Origin: Clostridiales bacterium | Lineage (GTDB): Bacteria > Bacillota > Clostridia > Oscillospirales > Butyricicoccaceae | DNA length: 64,000 nt | Assembly (NCBI GenBank): GCA_004555915.1 | Contig: SFJM01000007.1 | Location: 19,908 to 83,907, forward strand | Direction: 5' to 3' | In this document: one piece after another, positions 8,126-16,941 of the stretch | Layout: the number at the start of each line of letters is the position of its first letter | Numbering within the stretch: the first letter of the stretch is position 1 | Notes under the pieces: model-generated | Database searches by the model: none | Told to the model about the DNA's origin: nothing | The model's input: the letters and a program-made list of their open reading frames with translations, nothing else | Made by a program: the position numbers and the translations under genes

Positions 8126-9307
8126 ATGGAAAACTATACTTTCCTGCTGGTTCTGGCAATTATCCTTCTTTCCACGAAGGTGCTGGGCCTTGCTTCCGGC
8201 AAAGTCAACATGCCGCAGGTTGTAGGCGCACTGCTCGCAGGCCTGATTCTCGGACCTTCCGTCCTGAACCTCGTTGCGGAAGACAGTGTCATTACCGTTC
8301 TTTCTGAAATCGGTGTTATCATGCTGATGTTTTCTGCCGGTCTGGGAACCGACCTGCAGGAGCTGAAAAAAACCGGTGCTGCCTCCTTTGTCATCGCCAT
8401 GGCAGGTGTTATTATCCCGCTTCTCGGCGGCGCTGCCCTGTACCTCGTCTGGTTCAACGGTGAAGGAGATCCCCAGCATCTGCTGAAAGCCATCTTTGTC
8501 GGCGTTATCCTGACTGCTACCTCTGTGAGCATCACAGTTGAAACGCTGCTTGAGATGGGAAAACTGCAGGGCAAGGTGGGTGTTACCATTCTCGGCGCTG
8601 CTGTCATCGACGATATCCTGGGCATCATCGCCCTGACGATCGTATCCAGCTTCACCAATCCGGATGTCCAGATTCTGACTGTCCTGATTAAAATCGTCCT
8701 GTTCTTTGTTTTTATTGCCGTGGTTGGCTTTGTTGTCTACAAGTACTTCAAGCATCTGAACAAGGCGTTCAACGACAAGATGCACCGCCGTGTTGCCATC
8801 TATGGACTGGCATTCTGCTTCATCCTGTCCTATTGCTCCGAAACCTTTTTCGGTGTTGCAGATATCACCGGTGCATATTTTGCCGGCCTGCTGCTTTGCA
8901 ACCTGTCCGGTGTGCGTGACTATATCAGCCAGAAAATTACCATCTGTGCCTATATGCTGTTTTCCCCGGTGTTCTTTGCAAGCGTCGGCCTGAAAACCGA
9001 CCTGAGCGGCCTGACCCTCAGCCTGCTGGTGTTCGCACTGCTGCTGCTGGCAGTTGCCATTCTTTCCAAGATCATCGGCTGTGCACTGGGCGCGAAGCTG
9101 TTTAAATTCACCAACCATGAAGCCCTGTCGGTTGGTATCGGCATGGTATCCCGTGGTGAGGTTGCCCTGATTGTTGCCCAGAAGGGCGCTGCATTCGGAC
9201 TGGTGCCGGATAGCCTGTTCGGCCCGGTTATCCTGGTTGTCATCGTCACAACCCTCATTACCCCGGTGCTGCTGAAAATTGTCATGGGAGACAAGAAAAA
9301 AGCATAA
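8126..9307 (+). CDS. Cation/proton antiporter, CPA2 (KefB/NapA-like) family
   Basis: A 393-aa integral membrane protein with about 12 hydrophobic segments. The domain is Na+/H+ exchanger-like: PQVVGALLAGLILGPS near residue 30, and the paired acidic motif VIDDILG near residue 160, where two adjacent aspartates in CPA2 proteins bind the transported cation. SRGEVALIVAQKG near the C-terminus is also typical. There is no cytoplasmic RCK/TrkA nucleotide-binding domain after the membrane part, unlike KefB/KefC, so this is a bare exchanger probably serving pH or Na+ homeostasis. GAAGGTG lies 6 bases before ATG 8126. Monocistronic, with promoter and terminator. Ion specificity cannot be told from sequence. 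Confidence 0.93.
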   Translation: MENYTFLLVLAIILLSTKVLGLASGKVNMPQVVGALLAGLILGPSVLNLVAEDSVITVLSEIGVIMLMFSAGLGTDLQELKKTGAASFVIAMAGVIIPLLGGAALYLVWFNGEGDPQHLLKAIFVGVILTATSVSITVETLLEMGKLQGKVGVTILGAAVIDDILGIIALTIVSSFTNPDVQILTVLIKIVLFFVFIAVVGFVVYKYFKHLNKAFNDKMHRRVAIYGLAFCFILSYCSETFFGVADITGAYFAGLLLCNLSGVRDYISQKITICAYMLFSPVFFASVGLKTDLSGLTLSLLVFALLLLAVAILSKIIGCALGAKLFKFTNHEALSVGIGMVSRGEVALIVAQKGAAFGLVPDSLFGPVILVVIVTTLITPVLLKIVMGDKKKA

Positions 9308-9326
9308 AAAACGCATGTGATATGGA

Positions 9327-9360
9327 AAATCCCGCAGATTTGATCTCTGCGGGATTTTTG
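9327..9360. terminator. Bidirectional terminator between antiporter and phage block
   Basis: Perfect 12-bp stem (9327-9338 with 9346-9357) followed by TTT on the plus strand and preceded by A-rich sequence that gives a T-tract-like end on the minus strand. It lies between convergent genes ending at 9307 and 9367. Confidence 0.85.
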
Positions 9361-9366
9361 TTTTGC

Positions 9367-9999
9367 TTATAAGGTTGCTTTCCAGCGATCCAATGCAAGC
9401 CTTGCATTTTGATAAGTGCTGCTGGCAGTGCGTGTTCCTGCCTTGACGCCCAGAATGGCGGCATCCGCCGGAAGCACAACGCCATAGGTTTTCCAGCGGT
9501 CCATAGCCTGCTCATAAGCGGTTTTCTTCACATTGTAATCATAAGTCCTGTCCGCATTATACTGGGAAATCTTCGCCTGTGCCTGCTGCAGTTGGATGGA
9601 TGCCAGCCCGTTGTGATAGTCCTGTGTCGCCTGGGAAATTTCCGAAGCACTGGTATTGCGTGCATCCTGCTCCGCCTTCAGCCGTTCGGCAGACAGGGTA
9701 TTCAGGTTGGTGCGCAGGGTATTGTCCGCTGCCACACGGGAGCTTTCGGTATACCCGCTGGTGGGCGCAGTATAGGCACTGCCGCCGCTGAGTCCCGATG
9801 CCGCCAGCTTTTCCTCCTGTCCCAGTGCGGAAATCCGTGCCGCGTTCTGGGCCTGCGTTACGCTGCTGCGATGGGATGCCGCAATATCCCGCAGGTTACC
9901 CTGCAGCCGGTCCAGGCTCTGCTGCTGCGCGGCCTGAAACGCATTCAGCCTGCTGGTTTCCACTGCACGGTATAATTCGTCAATATTAATCGTTGCCAT
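9367..9999 (-). CDS. Helical phage virion-associated protein (ejection-like), unassigned
   Basis: A 210-aa protein at the 3' end of the phage block, predicted to be almost wholly helical and rich in Gln, Ala and Ser. The middle has a GSAYTAPTSGYTESS linker flanked by long heptad-like stretches (for example residues 20-60 and 90-145), and the end is basic (LDRWKATL). Such small helical proteins at this position in short-tailed phages are often internal or ejection proteins, but I recognise no specific family. ATG 9999 is preceded by GAGGTAAC. The gene starts 17 bases after the stop of the tail protein. Phage origin is inferred from context; function is inference. Confidence 0.7.
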   Translation of the reverse strand: MATINIDELYRAVETSRLNAFQAAQQQSLDRLQGNLRDIAASHRSSVTQAQNAARISALGQEEKLAASGLSGGSAYTAPTSGYTESSRVAADNTLRTNLNTLSAERLKAEQDARNTSASEISQATQDYHNGLASIQLQQAQAKISQYNADRTYDYNVKKTAYEQAMDRWKTYGVVLPADAAILGVKAGTRTASSTYQNARLALDRWKATL

Positions 10000-10016
10000 T
10001 TTGTGCTGTTACCTCC

Positions 10017-11798
10017 TCAGATCCGGCGTATATCCCTGCGCACGATATACCGTATGGTCATGCCCAGCAATCCAAAGGGTTCGCCATCCTGTTCATTTTT
10101 CACAATCAGCTGGAACTGATATGCCCGGCGGATGCGCCGGCGTACATCCGCCGGATACGAAGCCGCCGTGGAACGGAAGGAAAACCGGGAAAAATCCATA
10201 TGTGCAAAGGAAAACTGGGAAAATGCCACCGTTTTCACCTTGGTATACAGCTTTTCCGTGCGATACCACAGCTCCGCACCGGAATAGCCATAGGGCATCA
10301 GGGCCGCCTGGCAGGATAAAATGGTTTTTCCCTTTTCCCATGCCTGCAGCGGAGACAGTGGTGTGACCCAGCGTGCGGCAATCGGCTCTCCGTCATCGGA
10401 ATAGGCATCCACATCCTCCGTATGGCAGAAGGTACACACCCGCCCGTCTGCCGTGCCAAACCATAAATAGCCGCTGGTATCCGCATCTGCCAGAAAACAG
10501 AGCGCAGGGATATTGTCCCAATAATACCATTCCGGCATGTTGTTTTCCATCTGCCGGCTGTCCGCCACATAACAGTGCCCGCCAACGGCAAGATAATATT
10601 TCCCATCCCAGACACAGGCCACTGCCTGCTCCAGCTTTTCCCGCAGCAGACGCGGATTGATGCGCTGGGAAACACCGGCAATCGTGCGGTATTCCGTGAC
10701 ATAGGTACCATAAATCCCCATCACGCCCTGGGCGGACAGATAATATGGCGTGCCATCCAGTACATCAATGGCATACGGGCTGACTGCACCGGCTGCCTCG
10801 GCACCCTGCTTCAGCGGATAGGTGGGCTTGTCATTGTCATCCAGCTGGAAGGTACGCAGGTACTGCTTGGCATCCTGTCCATCGGATTTTAACACAATCT
10901 GCGTGTCATACTGCCGGACATAACCGATGATGGCGGATGCATCCGAACCGATTGTGGTATAACCGGTATCCGGGAAATAGGTGGGGTCATACAGGCCGGA
11001 CTGCCAGTCACAGTTTGGCGCCTCCGGATTGCCGGAGACAAAGACACGGGTATCATTTTTACCGCCGTACAGGCCGTAAATCCGGCATCTGTTGATGTCA
11101 ATGTGCTCGGTTGTCTTGGCAAACCGAATGCGCACATTGGCCAGCCCGCCGGCATCCGGCGGTGCGGTTTTCAGCGTCACCCTTCCGCTGGCCGTATCCA
11201 CATGATCCACCTCATAGTCCTCGCAGACCACATCATCCAGGTCAATAAAGGTACTGTCCAGCTGAAACACCCTGCTGGTGCCGTCACCCACAAAGGTATT
11301 GATGCGCCATGGCGTCAGCAGGTTGACCGCTTCCAGGCTGGTACCGCCGCCGCCCGGCGGACTGCCAATGGTGGTTGTGGGGACAAATGCCACCTCGCGC
11401 ACCGGCTTCGCCGTGCTGCCGTCATACACCAGATAGGTTTTTCCATCCAGCAGCCACAGCTTTCCGCCCATCAGGAAGGAGGTAGACGTTGCTTCATTCA
11501 TATCGGAATACAGCAGCTCCGTGGTGCCGTCCGGTTTCAGCCGCCACAGCTGTGTGCCTGCATGGCACAGCACATCCTCATTCAGCCGGTGCAGCCCGTA
11601 AATCCTGCCGTCAAACTGTGCCCTGCGCCGGTATCCCGTGCGTTTGACCGGGAAATAGGTTTCATTGGCGATCATATTACAGGCATCCGGGGAACGGGAC
11701 CAGTCCACCTTGGTGGGATGGTTGGCGAAATCCACACCGGCAAATCGTTCCACCGTCAGCTCCTGTATGGGCTCCGCGTCAGGGAACTGATACACCAT
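10017..11798 (-). CDS. Phage tail/packaged-DNA stabilisation-like protein
   Basis: A 593-aa protein rich in beta-strand, Trp, Tyr and Gly, consistent with a beta-propeller or P22 gp10-like tail accessory protein. The N-terminus carries FAGVDFANHPTKVD and SPDACNMI, then repeated hydrophobic turns such as YGLHRLNEDVLCHAGTQLW, KLWLLDGKTYLVYDG and RIYGLYGGKNDTRVFVSG, like blades reading surface values. The C-terminus is basic. I chose ATG 11798, with GGAGG seven bases before it; ATG 11804 in ATGA overlap with the previous stop is the alternative. It follows the connector gene directly. Role in closing the capsid or binding a receptor is inferred from position. Confidence 0.75.
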   Translation of the reverse strand: MVYQFPDAEPIQELTVERFAGVDFANHPTKVDWSRSPDACNMIANETYFPVKRTGYRRRAQFDGRIYGLHRLNEDVLCHAGTQLWRLKPDGTTELLYSDMNEATSTSFLMGGKLWLLDGKTYLVYDGSTAKPVREVAFVPTTTIGSPPGGGGTSLEAVNLLTPWRINTFVGDGTSRVFQLDSTFIDLDDVVCEDYEVDHVDTASGRVTLKTAPPDAGGLANVRIRFAKTTEHIDINRCRIYGLYGGKNDTRVFVSGNPEAPNCDWQSGLYDPTYFPDTGYTTIGSDASAIIGYVRQYDTQIVLKSDGQDAKQYLRTFQLDDNDKPTYPLKQGAEAAGAVSPYAIDVLDGTPYYLSAQGVMGIYGTYVTEYRTIAGVSQRINPRLLREKLEQAVACVWDGKYYLAVGGHCYVADSRQMENNMPEWYYWDNIPALCFLADADTSGYLWFGTADGRVCTFCHTEDVDAYSDDGEPIAARWVTPLSPLQAWEKGKTILSCQAALMPYGYSGAELWYRTEKLYTKVKTVAFSQFSFAHMDFSRFSFRSTAASYPADVRRRIRRAYQFQLIVKNEQDGEPFGLLGMTIRYIVRRDIRRI

Positions 11799-11800
11799 GC

Positions 11801-12184
11801 TCATTCCTCCATTCCACGGATGACAGTCTCCGTACAAGGCGCATAATATGCCGCATGCTGTTGATATTCACTGATTAACCAGTTGAACATGGTACGGTCA
11901 TCCTCCGCAATCAGCAGGGCAGCCAGCCCATAGGGGAAGCATTCCTGTACAAACCGTTCCTCATAGGGAATCTCCTCCTCCAGGCTGTCCAGCTTTTCTG
12001 CCGGAATGCAGCCTGCCAGAGCAGCCTCATCTCCCTGTGCACGCAGCAGTGCATTCTGTTCATAATTGCGGTCATACAGCATCTGGTTGATGCAGCCGGG
12101 TGCCAGTTCCTCCAGATGCGGGACATTTTCCGCTTCCAGTCCCAGCAGCACCAGTGCCTGTTCATACAGCTGTCTGCCAGTCAT
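11801..12184 (-). CDS. Phage head-tail connector/adaptor-like protein
   Basis: A 127-aa mainly helical protein, starting MTGRQLYEQALVLLG and containing LAPGCINQMLYDRNY and FPYGLAALLIAEDD, the kind of small helical protein that binds below the portal in many phages (head completion or adaptor). ATG 12184 is preceded by AAGGAGG with seven bases of spacing; the longer in-frame start at 12223 has none. It overlaps or abuts the tail protein gene and lies 76 bases after the capsid gene. No sequence family is recognised with confidence; assignment rests on gene order. Confidence 0.7.
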   Translation of the reverse strand: MTGRQLYEQALVLLGLEAENVPHLEELAPGCINQMLYDRNYEQNALLRAQGDEAALAGCIPAEKLDSLEEEIPYEERFVQECFPYGLAALLIAEDDRTMFNWLISEYQQHAAYYAPCTETVIRGMEE

Positions 12185-12228
12185 CTTGTTTCCTCCTTTC
12201 GATGGTAAAAATGCTGCATACATTCAGC

Positions 12229-12251
12229 GGCGGGCGCATGATGCGCCCGCC
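12229..12251 (-). other. GC-rich hairpin after the major capsid gene
   Basis: A perfect 11-bp palindrome (GGCGGGCGCAT paired with ATGCGCCCGCC) with a one-base centre, located 10 bases past the capsid stop and before the connector. There is no T-run, so it is more likely an attenuator or RNA-stability element that keeps capsid mRNA abundant than a full terminator. Confidence 0.65.
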
Positions 12252-12260
12252 TTTGCTGTT

Positions 12261-13313
12261 TTAGCAGGACGCTTCCGCCAGATCGGAGGTGAACTTGCCT
12301 GCCGCAAATGCCGCGGTACGGATGGTGGTCCCTGCTGTCAGTGTGACCGGTGCGGCATACACCTTTGCACTGTCGGAATAGCGCGGGTCGGTACCGTCCA
12401 CCGTATACCGTACCTCCTCCGCACCGGAGGGTGTCGTAACCGTTGCCTTCAGGCTGGAAATACTGATGGTCGGTGCTGCCAGCTTGTTCTGCTCCAGCAC
12501 CAGTGCATATACACCGGTACACTTGGCACCCAGCACAAAGGCATCATAATAATGTCTGCCCTCAATCAGTGCGCCCGAAACGCCCACCGGGTCATTGTGT
12601 ACCTTTGCGTCAGAAATCTTATACGGCATCAGCACGGAATTTTTATGGGTGATGATAAAGAAGCAGCCCTCCGGCATATAGCTCTTTGGCACACGCACAA
12701 TGTTCAGACCGGAAATCTCGCCGCAGACGCCCTTGCCGATGGCCTTCACGCCCAGACCTTCCAGCCCGGTAAATTCCGGGGACAGGCGGATCATCTTATA
12801 TACCTCACTGGTCACATAGACATAACGGTCACTTTCCGGCACCAGATTGTCATCCAGCGCCTGGGCGCCGGTAGAAATCAGCTCCACAATGGTATCCTTG
12901 GACGGTTCTTCATCCACGGTGGCGATGGTGCCTGCCATCATGGCAAACCGCCTGAGGGCATACTTGTCCGCTGCCGGCGTAGACTGTTCATTGATCTGCA
13001 GGCGCAGCATATCCGCTGCCTTTTTGCTCATGTTCTGGTCCAGATAATTGCCCTTGTCAATGGTCAGCGTAAACGCCTTATCCTGTGTCATCTTGAGCTC
13101 CTGCACGATATCCTGCATTTCTGTCACGGCACCATAGCGTGCCATGCCTTCACGGGTGTAATCCACCTCCGGCACGGTCACCGGTGTGTATACCTTCAGT
13201 GTCTTGACACCGGTCAGGTCAAAGGTCGTGGATGTCTTGCCCTTGACAAAGGAACCCGCTGTAAAGACCTCTGCAATCTGACTGGAATATTTTGTCGCAA
13301 GATTTACTGCCAT
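12261..13313 (-). CDS. Phage major capsid protein with C-terminal chitobiase-like domain
   Basis: A 350-aa protein placed directly after the scaffold, where the coat protein belongs. Residues 1 to about 285 look like an HK97-fold coat of the P22/N4-coat type: MAVNLATKYSSQIAEVF at the N-terminus, KTLKVYTPVTVPEVDY, and the long spine region FTLTIDKGNYLDQN. Residues about 290-350 are a separate module, YTVDGTDPRYSDS ... APVTLTAGTTIRTAA, closely matching the chitobiase/beta-hexosaminidase C-terminal repeat (CHB_HEX_C). This would project a beta-sandwich from the capsid surface. It ends in Cys. ATG 13313 is preceded by AAGGAGGTAAACGG. The capsid call comes from gene order and fold features. Confidence 0.85.
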   Translation of the reverse strand: MAVNLATKYSSQIAEVFTAGSFVKGKTSTTFDLTGVKTLKVYTPVTVPEVDYTREGMARYGAVTEMQDIVQELKMTQDKAFTLTIDKGNYLDQNMSKKAADMLRLQINEQSTPAADKYALRRFAMMAGTIATVDEEPSKDTIVELISTGAQALDDNLVPESDRYVYVTSEVYKMIRLSPEFTGLEGLGVKAIGKGVCGEISGLNIVRVPKSYMPEGCFFIITHKNSVLMPYKISDAKVHNDPVGVSGALIEGRHYYDAFVLGAKCTGVYALVLEQNKLAAPTISISSLKATVTTPSGAEEVRYTVDGTDPRYSDSAKVYAAPVTLTAGTTIRTAAFAAGKFTSDLAEASC

Positions 13314-13327
13314 ATCCGTTTACCTCC

Positions 13328-13795
13328 TTAGCCTTTTCCCATCAGTGCGAGAATGATGGGGTCTGTGATGTTGTTTTCACCGTCAGAGCGGGCCGAGCCC
13401 ACATCCATTTTGCGGTTTTCCGCATTCTTTTTCAGTTCCTCCAGCTCCTTGCGCAGCTTGTGCAGCTCATAGACGCGGTACGCACCCAGCAGGTCACCGG
13501 AACGGTTTGCGCTGTCCCACACCTCCGGCGGGATTTCATCCGGCTGAATTTCGGGATATTCATCCAGAAATGCCTGATAGACATTGCCGCCCGGCACGTT
13601 TTCCGCTGCCTGTCCGCGATAGGCGGCGGCATTGGCTTTGGACAGCCCCTGTTCTGCTGCCGCAATCAGCTGTTCCAGTGTCAGCTCGATGGTCTGCCCA
13701 TCCACATTGACCGGATAGGTCTGTTCTTCGCTGTCCATCAGTGGCATATCCTTCGGCGCACCGTTCTCCGGTGCCGCATTGGTTTTGTTCTGCAT
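13328..13795 (-). CDS. Phage capsid scaffolding protein
   Basis: A 155-aa hydrophilic protein, acidic in its first two-thirds and basic-helical near the C-terminus (YELHKLRKELEELKKNAENRK), ending ITDPIILALMGKG. This is the usual shape of a scaffold: flexible N-terminus, helical coat-binding C-terminus. It begins with an unstructured MQNKTNAAPENGAPKD stretch, then VNVDGQTIELTLEQLIAAAEQG, a helix-turn pattern common in scaffold proteins of Firmicutes phages. It sits between portal and capsid. ATG 13795 has AAAGGAGG upstream. It would be expelled or digested during head maturation. Confidence 0.82.
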   Translation of the reverse strand: MQNKTNAAPENGAPKDMPLMDSEEQTYPVNVDGQTIELTLEQLIAAAEQGLSKANAAAYRGQAAENVPGGNVYQAFLDEYPEIQPDEIPPEVWDSANRSGDLLGAYRVYELHKLRKELEELKKNAENRKMDVGSARSDGENNITDPIILALMGKG

Positions 13796-13861
13796 AAAAA
13801 GCAGCCTCCTTTCTGTTCTCTGTTCGGCTCCCTCATCCAGAGGAGCGCTTGTGCGATTGTT

Positions 13862-15430
13862 TTACGGTTGTACCGTCTGTGGTGTTTCCATATCCTTCCG
13901 CGGCTGGATTTCAGTCATTTGTCCGCTTTCCTTCTGTTCCCGCAGGGCACGCAGCAGGCGGGCCTTGCCACGGATCTGGTTGTCCGGGATGTTTTCCACA
14001 TACAGGATCGGATCGGTGATAATACCCCGGGCCAGCAGATTGTCATTGGTCATGGTCTGCATGGTTTCCGACCAGTACGAGCTGGACCCAACCTCCACAT
14101 TCAGTTCCAGTGTCGCCGTATCCAGCGTGTCAAAATCAAAGGATACCGCCGCTTCTTCTCCCGTGTCATCGGTAATGCAAACCGTTCTGGTGCCGTAATG
14201 GACACGCATCAGATCCACAAAAATCCGCACGCTGTCCTCTACAAAGCGGTAAAATTCCATTTTCACCAGCTCCAGCGGCGCAATGGTTGCCTTCTGTACT
14301 GTCACAATGGCGGAGGTGTTGTCCGGCCTGACATTGCCAAGGGTGGCATCGGATGCACCCATCAGCTCCATGGTATCCTTAATCATCTGCTCCAGCAGCG
14401 GCATGACCTGTGCGGAAATATCCGGTGCCTGGAATGCCGTGACAATCGCTTCATTGGGATTGCCCCGCATGCCGATGGCCTTGCCCACATCGGAGGAATA
14501 GCCGGAGGGGAACCGGGTCATGTCATAGATGATTTTGGGGAATGCCACATGCTTGATGCACTGCACATACATGGAATACAGCTTGTTGATGGCAATCTGG
14601 TTGGGGATTGCCTCGGTCACCGGCGCCTCGCCGTGGAAGCAGTTCTTCACCTTTATCCAGCTCATATAAGCCACCGGATACAGCCGGTATGGTGTCACGG
14701 TCTCCGGCATGATGACGGTATTCTGTGTGCACTTGAAAAAGGCAATGCCATCCTTTGTGCGCTCCATACGCAGCAGCACCGTGACCATATTGTCGGTATC
14801 TTCGGTCTGCGCGTCATACTGAGGCTCCAGCAGGCTGTCCGGCTGAATCGTTTCCGCTTCACTGCGGCTTAAGCCCCGCGCCATGGCTTCCTGCCGGACA
14901 CTGTCCACCGACCGGCGCATGGAAATGATGATGTACGGCTGACGCTGCACCTCATCCACAGCCGGGTTGCCAAAGAAAATATCGGTATTTTCAATGAGAT
15001 CCACTTCAATATCCCCGGCAATGGGCTGGCCGCTCTCCCGATCCGGGTCAAAGCGGATATAAAAGCAGCCGTCACCATCCACACAGGCATTGCGCAGCAT
15101 ATAGCGGTTTTTGCTCTTGACCCCGGCGCGCTCGATCACCGATGCCACAGCCCGGTCAATCACCTTCTGCATGGTTTCCCCATCCGGCTCTGACTGGAAC
15201 GGCTGGGTGGTTACCGCGATATCATCGGATACCAGCATGGAAATGAACAGATTGACCACACGCCGCAGCACATTGAAAATCAGCGGGTCCAGTGTGGTGA
15301 CATTCAGTCCCTCCCACTGCCGTCCGATGAAGAAATTCTCATTGGTTTTCACACGGTCATACAATCCAATCCGGTTGTTATAGTCCACACTCCGCTGGTA
15401 TTCCTTCCAGACCGCATCAGCTGTCCGCAT
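13862..15430 (-). CDS. Phage portal protein
   Basis: A 522-aa protein forming the dodecameric ring through which DNA enters the head. The N-terminal third has RTADAVWKEYQRSVDYNNRI and ENFFIGRQWEGLN, and then DPLIFNVLRRVVNLFISML, as in P22-type or SPP1-like portals of Firmicutes. The centre contains AYMSWIKVKNCFHGEAPVTE and the long tunnel-helix region around LLEQMIKDTMELMGASDATLG. The C-terminus is acidic to neutral and includes IRGKARLLRALREQKES. I chose ATG 15430, with AAAGGAGGAGG before it; the extended start at 15475 is unsupported. Its start overlaps the end of the small membrane gene by 14 bases. Confidence 0.88.
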   Translation of the reverse strand: MRTADAVWKEYQRSVDYNNRIGLYDRVKTNENFFIGRQWEGLNVTTLDPLIFNVLRRVVNLFISMLVSDDIAVTTQPFQSEPDGETMQKVIDRAVASVIERAGVKSKNRYMLRNACVDGDGCFYIRFDPDRESGQPIAGDIEVDLIENTDIFFGNPAVDEVQRQPYIIISMRRSVDSVRQEAMARGLSRSEAETIQPDSLLEPQYDAQTEDTDNMVTVLLRMERTKDGIAFFKCTQNTVIMPETVTPYRLYPVAYMSWIKVKNCFHGEAPVTEAIPNQIAINKLYSMYVQCIKHVAFPKIIYDMTRFPSGYSSDVGKAIGMRGNPNEAIVTAFQAPDISAQVMPLLEQMIKDTMELMGASDATLGNVRPDNTSAIVTVQKATIAPLELVKMEFYRFVEDSVRIFVDLMRVHYGTRTVCITDDTGEEAAVSFDFDTLDTATLELNVEVGSSSYWSETMQTMTNDNLLARGIITDPILYVENIPDNQIRGKARLLRALREQKESGQMTEIQPRKDMETPQTVQP

Positions 15431-15623
15431 GTTCCTCCTCCTTTCCCGGGCCGGTATATGCCAGCAGTGCCGCAATATCCCGGCTCAGTGCGTCATCTGC
15501 ATCGGCAGGACGGAAGGGTTCCTGTTTTTTCCTCCGCCGCGGCAGGTGCGGGATTCCTCTGGCTGCCCAGACGCCGCAGGCAAAGCACAGCAGGCTGCAC
15601 AGGCAGCAAATTACATATTCCAT
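15417..15623 (-). CDS. Small phage-encoded membrane protein
   Basis: A 68-aa protein with one clear membrane helix at the N-terminus (MEYVICCLCSLLCFACGVWA, Cys-rich) followed by a basic patch (PRRRKKQE) and an acidic tail. ATG 15623 has AAGGAGG seven bases upstream. It is tucked between the large terminase and portal genes and overlaps the portal start by 14 bases, which implies translational coupling. With a single spanner and no lysis genes nearby it might tether assembly to the membrane; a holin role is possible but has no specific support. No family recognised. Confidence 0.75.
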   Translation of the reverse strand: MEYVICCLCSLLCFACGVWAARGIPHLPRRRKKQEPFRPADADDALSRDIAALLAYTGPGKEEEHADS

Positions 15624-15633
15624 CGCTTCCTCC

Positions 15634-16941
15634 TTATCGTTGATAGGACAGAAAGGCATCCATATCGCCGTCATACTGTCCCGGCTTCCATGCCTGTCCC
15701 TGAGGCTGGATGGTGGCGGCAAAATACCGCAGCGCATCCGGCGCATGAGTCAGCTCATGGGGATGGTTCGCCGTATCATTGGGATTTTTTTCATCCGCCG
15801 CCAGCATGGGCAAGGTGCGGATGAGATTTTTGCACACCGGGCTGATTTTCAGCTTTGCCGTCAGAATGCCCTGTTCATCGGTAAACGGGCGCAGGTATTC
15901 TTTGACGGCATACCAGCCGGGAATCCGTTCCCCCATGGCCTTATCAAAAAACAATCCGGCTTCGGCAAAGATATCCACAGCGGAACGTCCGGTTTCCTGC
16001 CGCCGGTTAAATAAATCCGGCGGAGCCAGGCGCTGGAAAATCACTTCATCACCGGTTTCCGCCCGGCAGATGGCCTCCGCCGCTTCGGAAATAATCAGGC
16101 CGGACTGGTATACCTCCCGATATACCCATGCGGTGCCGTCCGGGGACAGGGCAATCCACAATGCTGCCAGCATGTCGAGTCCATAGTCAATGGCAAGATA
16201 CCGTTTCCACCAACTGGGGAACTCCGGCGGCGGACATACATGCAGCTCGGGGGAAAATTCACAAAAATACTGCCCTTCAAACAAATCCCACTGTCCATAC
16301 AGCAGGGCTTTGCGGCTCCGCTCGTCCAGCATTTCCAGCCGTCTGACATAGCCGGGGTCCTTTTGCATCAGGAAGGTATTGTCCTGTACCTTTGCGGGAA
16401 GAAACAGCTTTCCATCGTTTTCCTCTCCGGGAATCAGCACATCAATATACCGTGCCTTGACCCAGCTGTGGCCCACGCCCCCCGGATTGGTGGAGGATTT
16501 CACCTGCTTGGGATATGCATTCGTGCCGCGGATACGGGACAGCATATAGGTAAACTGGAATTTGGTAAAATGGGTCAGCTCGTCAAACCGGATCACATCG
16601 TATTCCGCACTCTGGTAACGGGTCACATCGTTTTCACTGTCACAGTAGCCGAATTCAATGGTGGATTTGTTGCGAAAGGTCCACAAATGGCTGGTTTCCC
16701 CGTAGCTTCCCACCTCCTGCGGGTACAGGGTCAGGGAAACCTGAATCAGGGAGCGTTTGAGCTCCGGCAGGGTTCTTCTCAGAATCAGCTGGCGGGATGC
16801 AGGATACGTCAGGGCATAAATCAATGCGTCAATCAGCTGTGCATAGCTTTTGCCGCCGCCTGCCGCGCCGCCGAACAGGGTTTCCATGGCAGTGGAACGG
16901 ATAAATTCCAGCTGCCGCCGGGTAACCGAAAGCTCCATCAT
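15634..16941 (-). CDS. Phage terminase large subunit
   Basis: The motor that pumps DNA into the prohead and cuts it; 435 aa. The N-terminal ATPase has Walker A GGAAGGGKS (residues 24-32), an adenine-binding motif before it, and Walker B YDVIRFDEL near 115, followed by the coupling motif SSTNPGG. The C-terminal half is the RNase H-like nuclease, starting with LAIDYGLDMLAALW near 243, and ending with a HELTHAPDALRYFA stretch carrying the last acidic residue. All hallmark motifs are intact, so the motor could be active. ATG 16941 overlaps the stop of the small subunit (ATGA arrangement). Confidence 0.95.
   Translation of the reverse strand: MMELSVTRRQLEFIRSTAMETLFGGAAGGGKSYAQLIDALIYALTYPASRQLILRRTLPELKRSLIQVSLTLYPQEVGSYGETSHLWTFRNKSTIEFGYCDSENDVTRYQSAEYDVIRFDELTHFTKFQFTYMLSRIRGTNAYPKQVKSSTNPGGVGHSWVKARYIDVLIPGEENDGKLFLPAKVQDNTFLMQKDPGYVRRLEMLDERSRKALLYGQWDLFEGQYFCEFSPELHVCPPPEFPSWWKRYLAIDYGLDMLAALWIALSPDGTAWVYREVYQSGLIISEAAEAICRAETGDEVIFQRLAPPDLFNRRQETGRSAVDIFAEAGLFFDKAMGERIPGWYAVKEYLRPFTDEQGILTAKLKISPVCKNLIRTLPMLAADEKNPNDTANHPHELTHAPDALRYFAATIQPQGQAWKPGQYDGDMDAFLSYQR

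Noticed and set aside
8108..9316. 402-codon minus-strand frame opposite the antiporter
   Set aside because: Gln/His/Asp-rich composition typical of the reverse strand of a membrane protein gene; no ribosome site.
15417..15623. Holin for the phage block
   Set aside because: One membrane helix and no endolysin nearby; nothing specific supports a lysis role.
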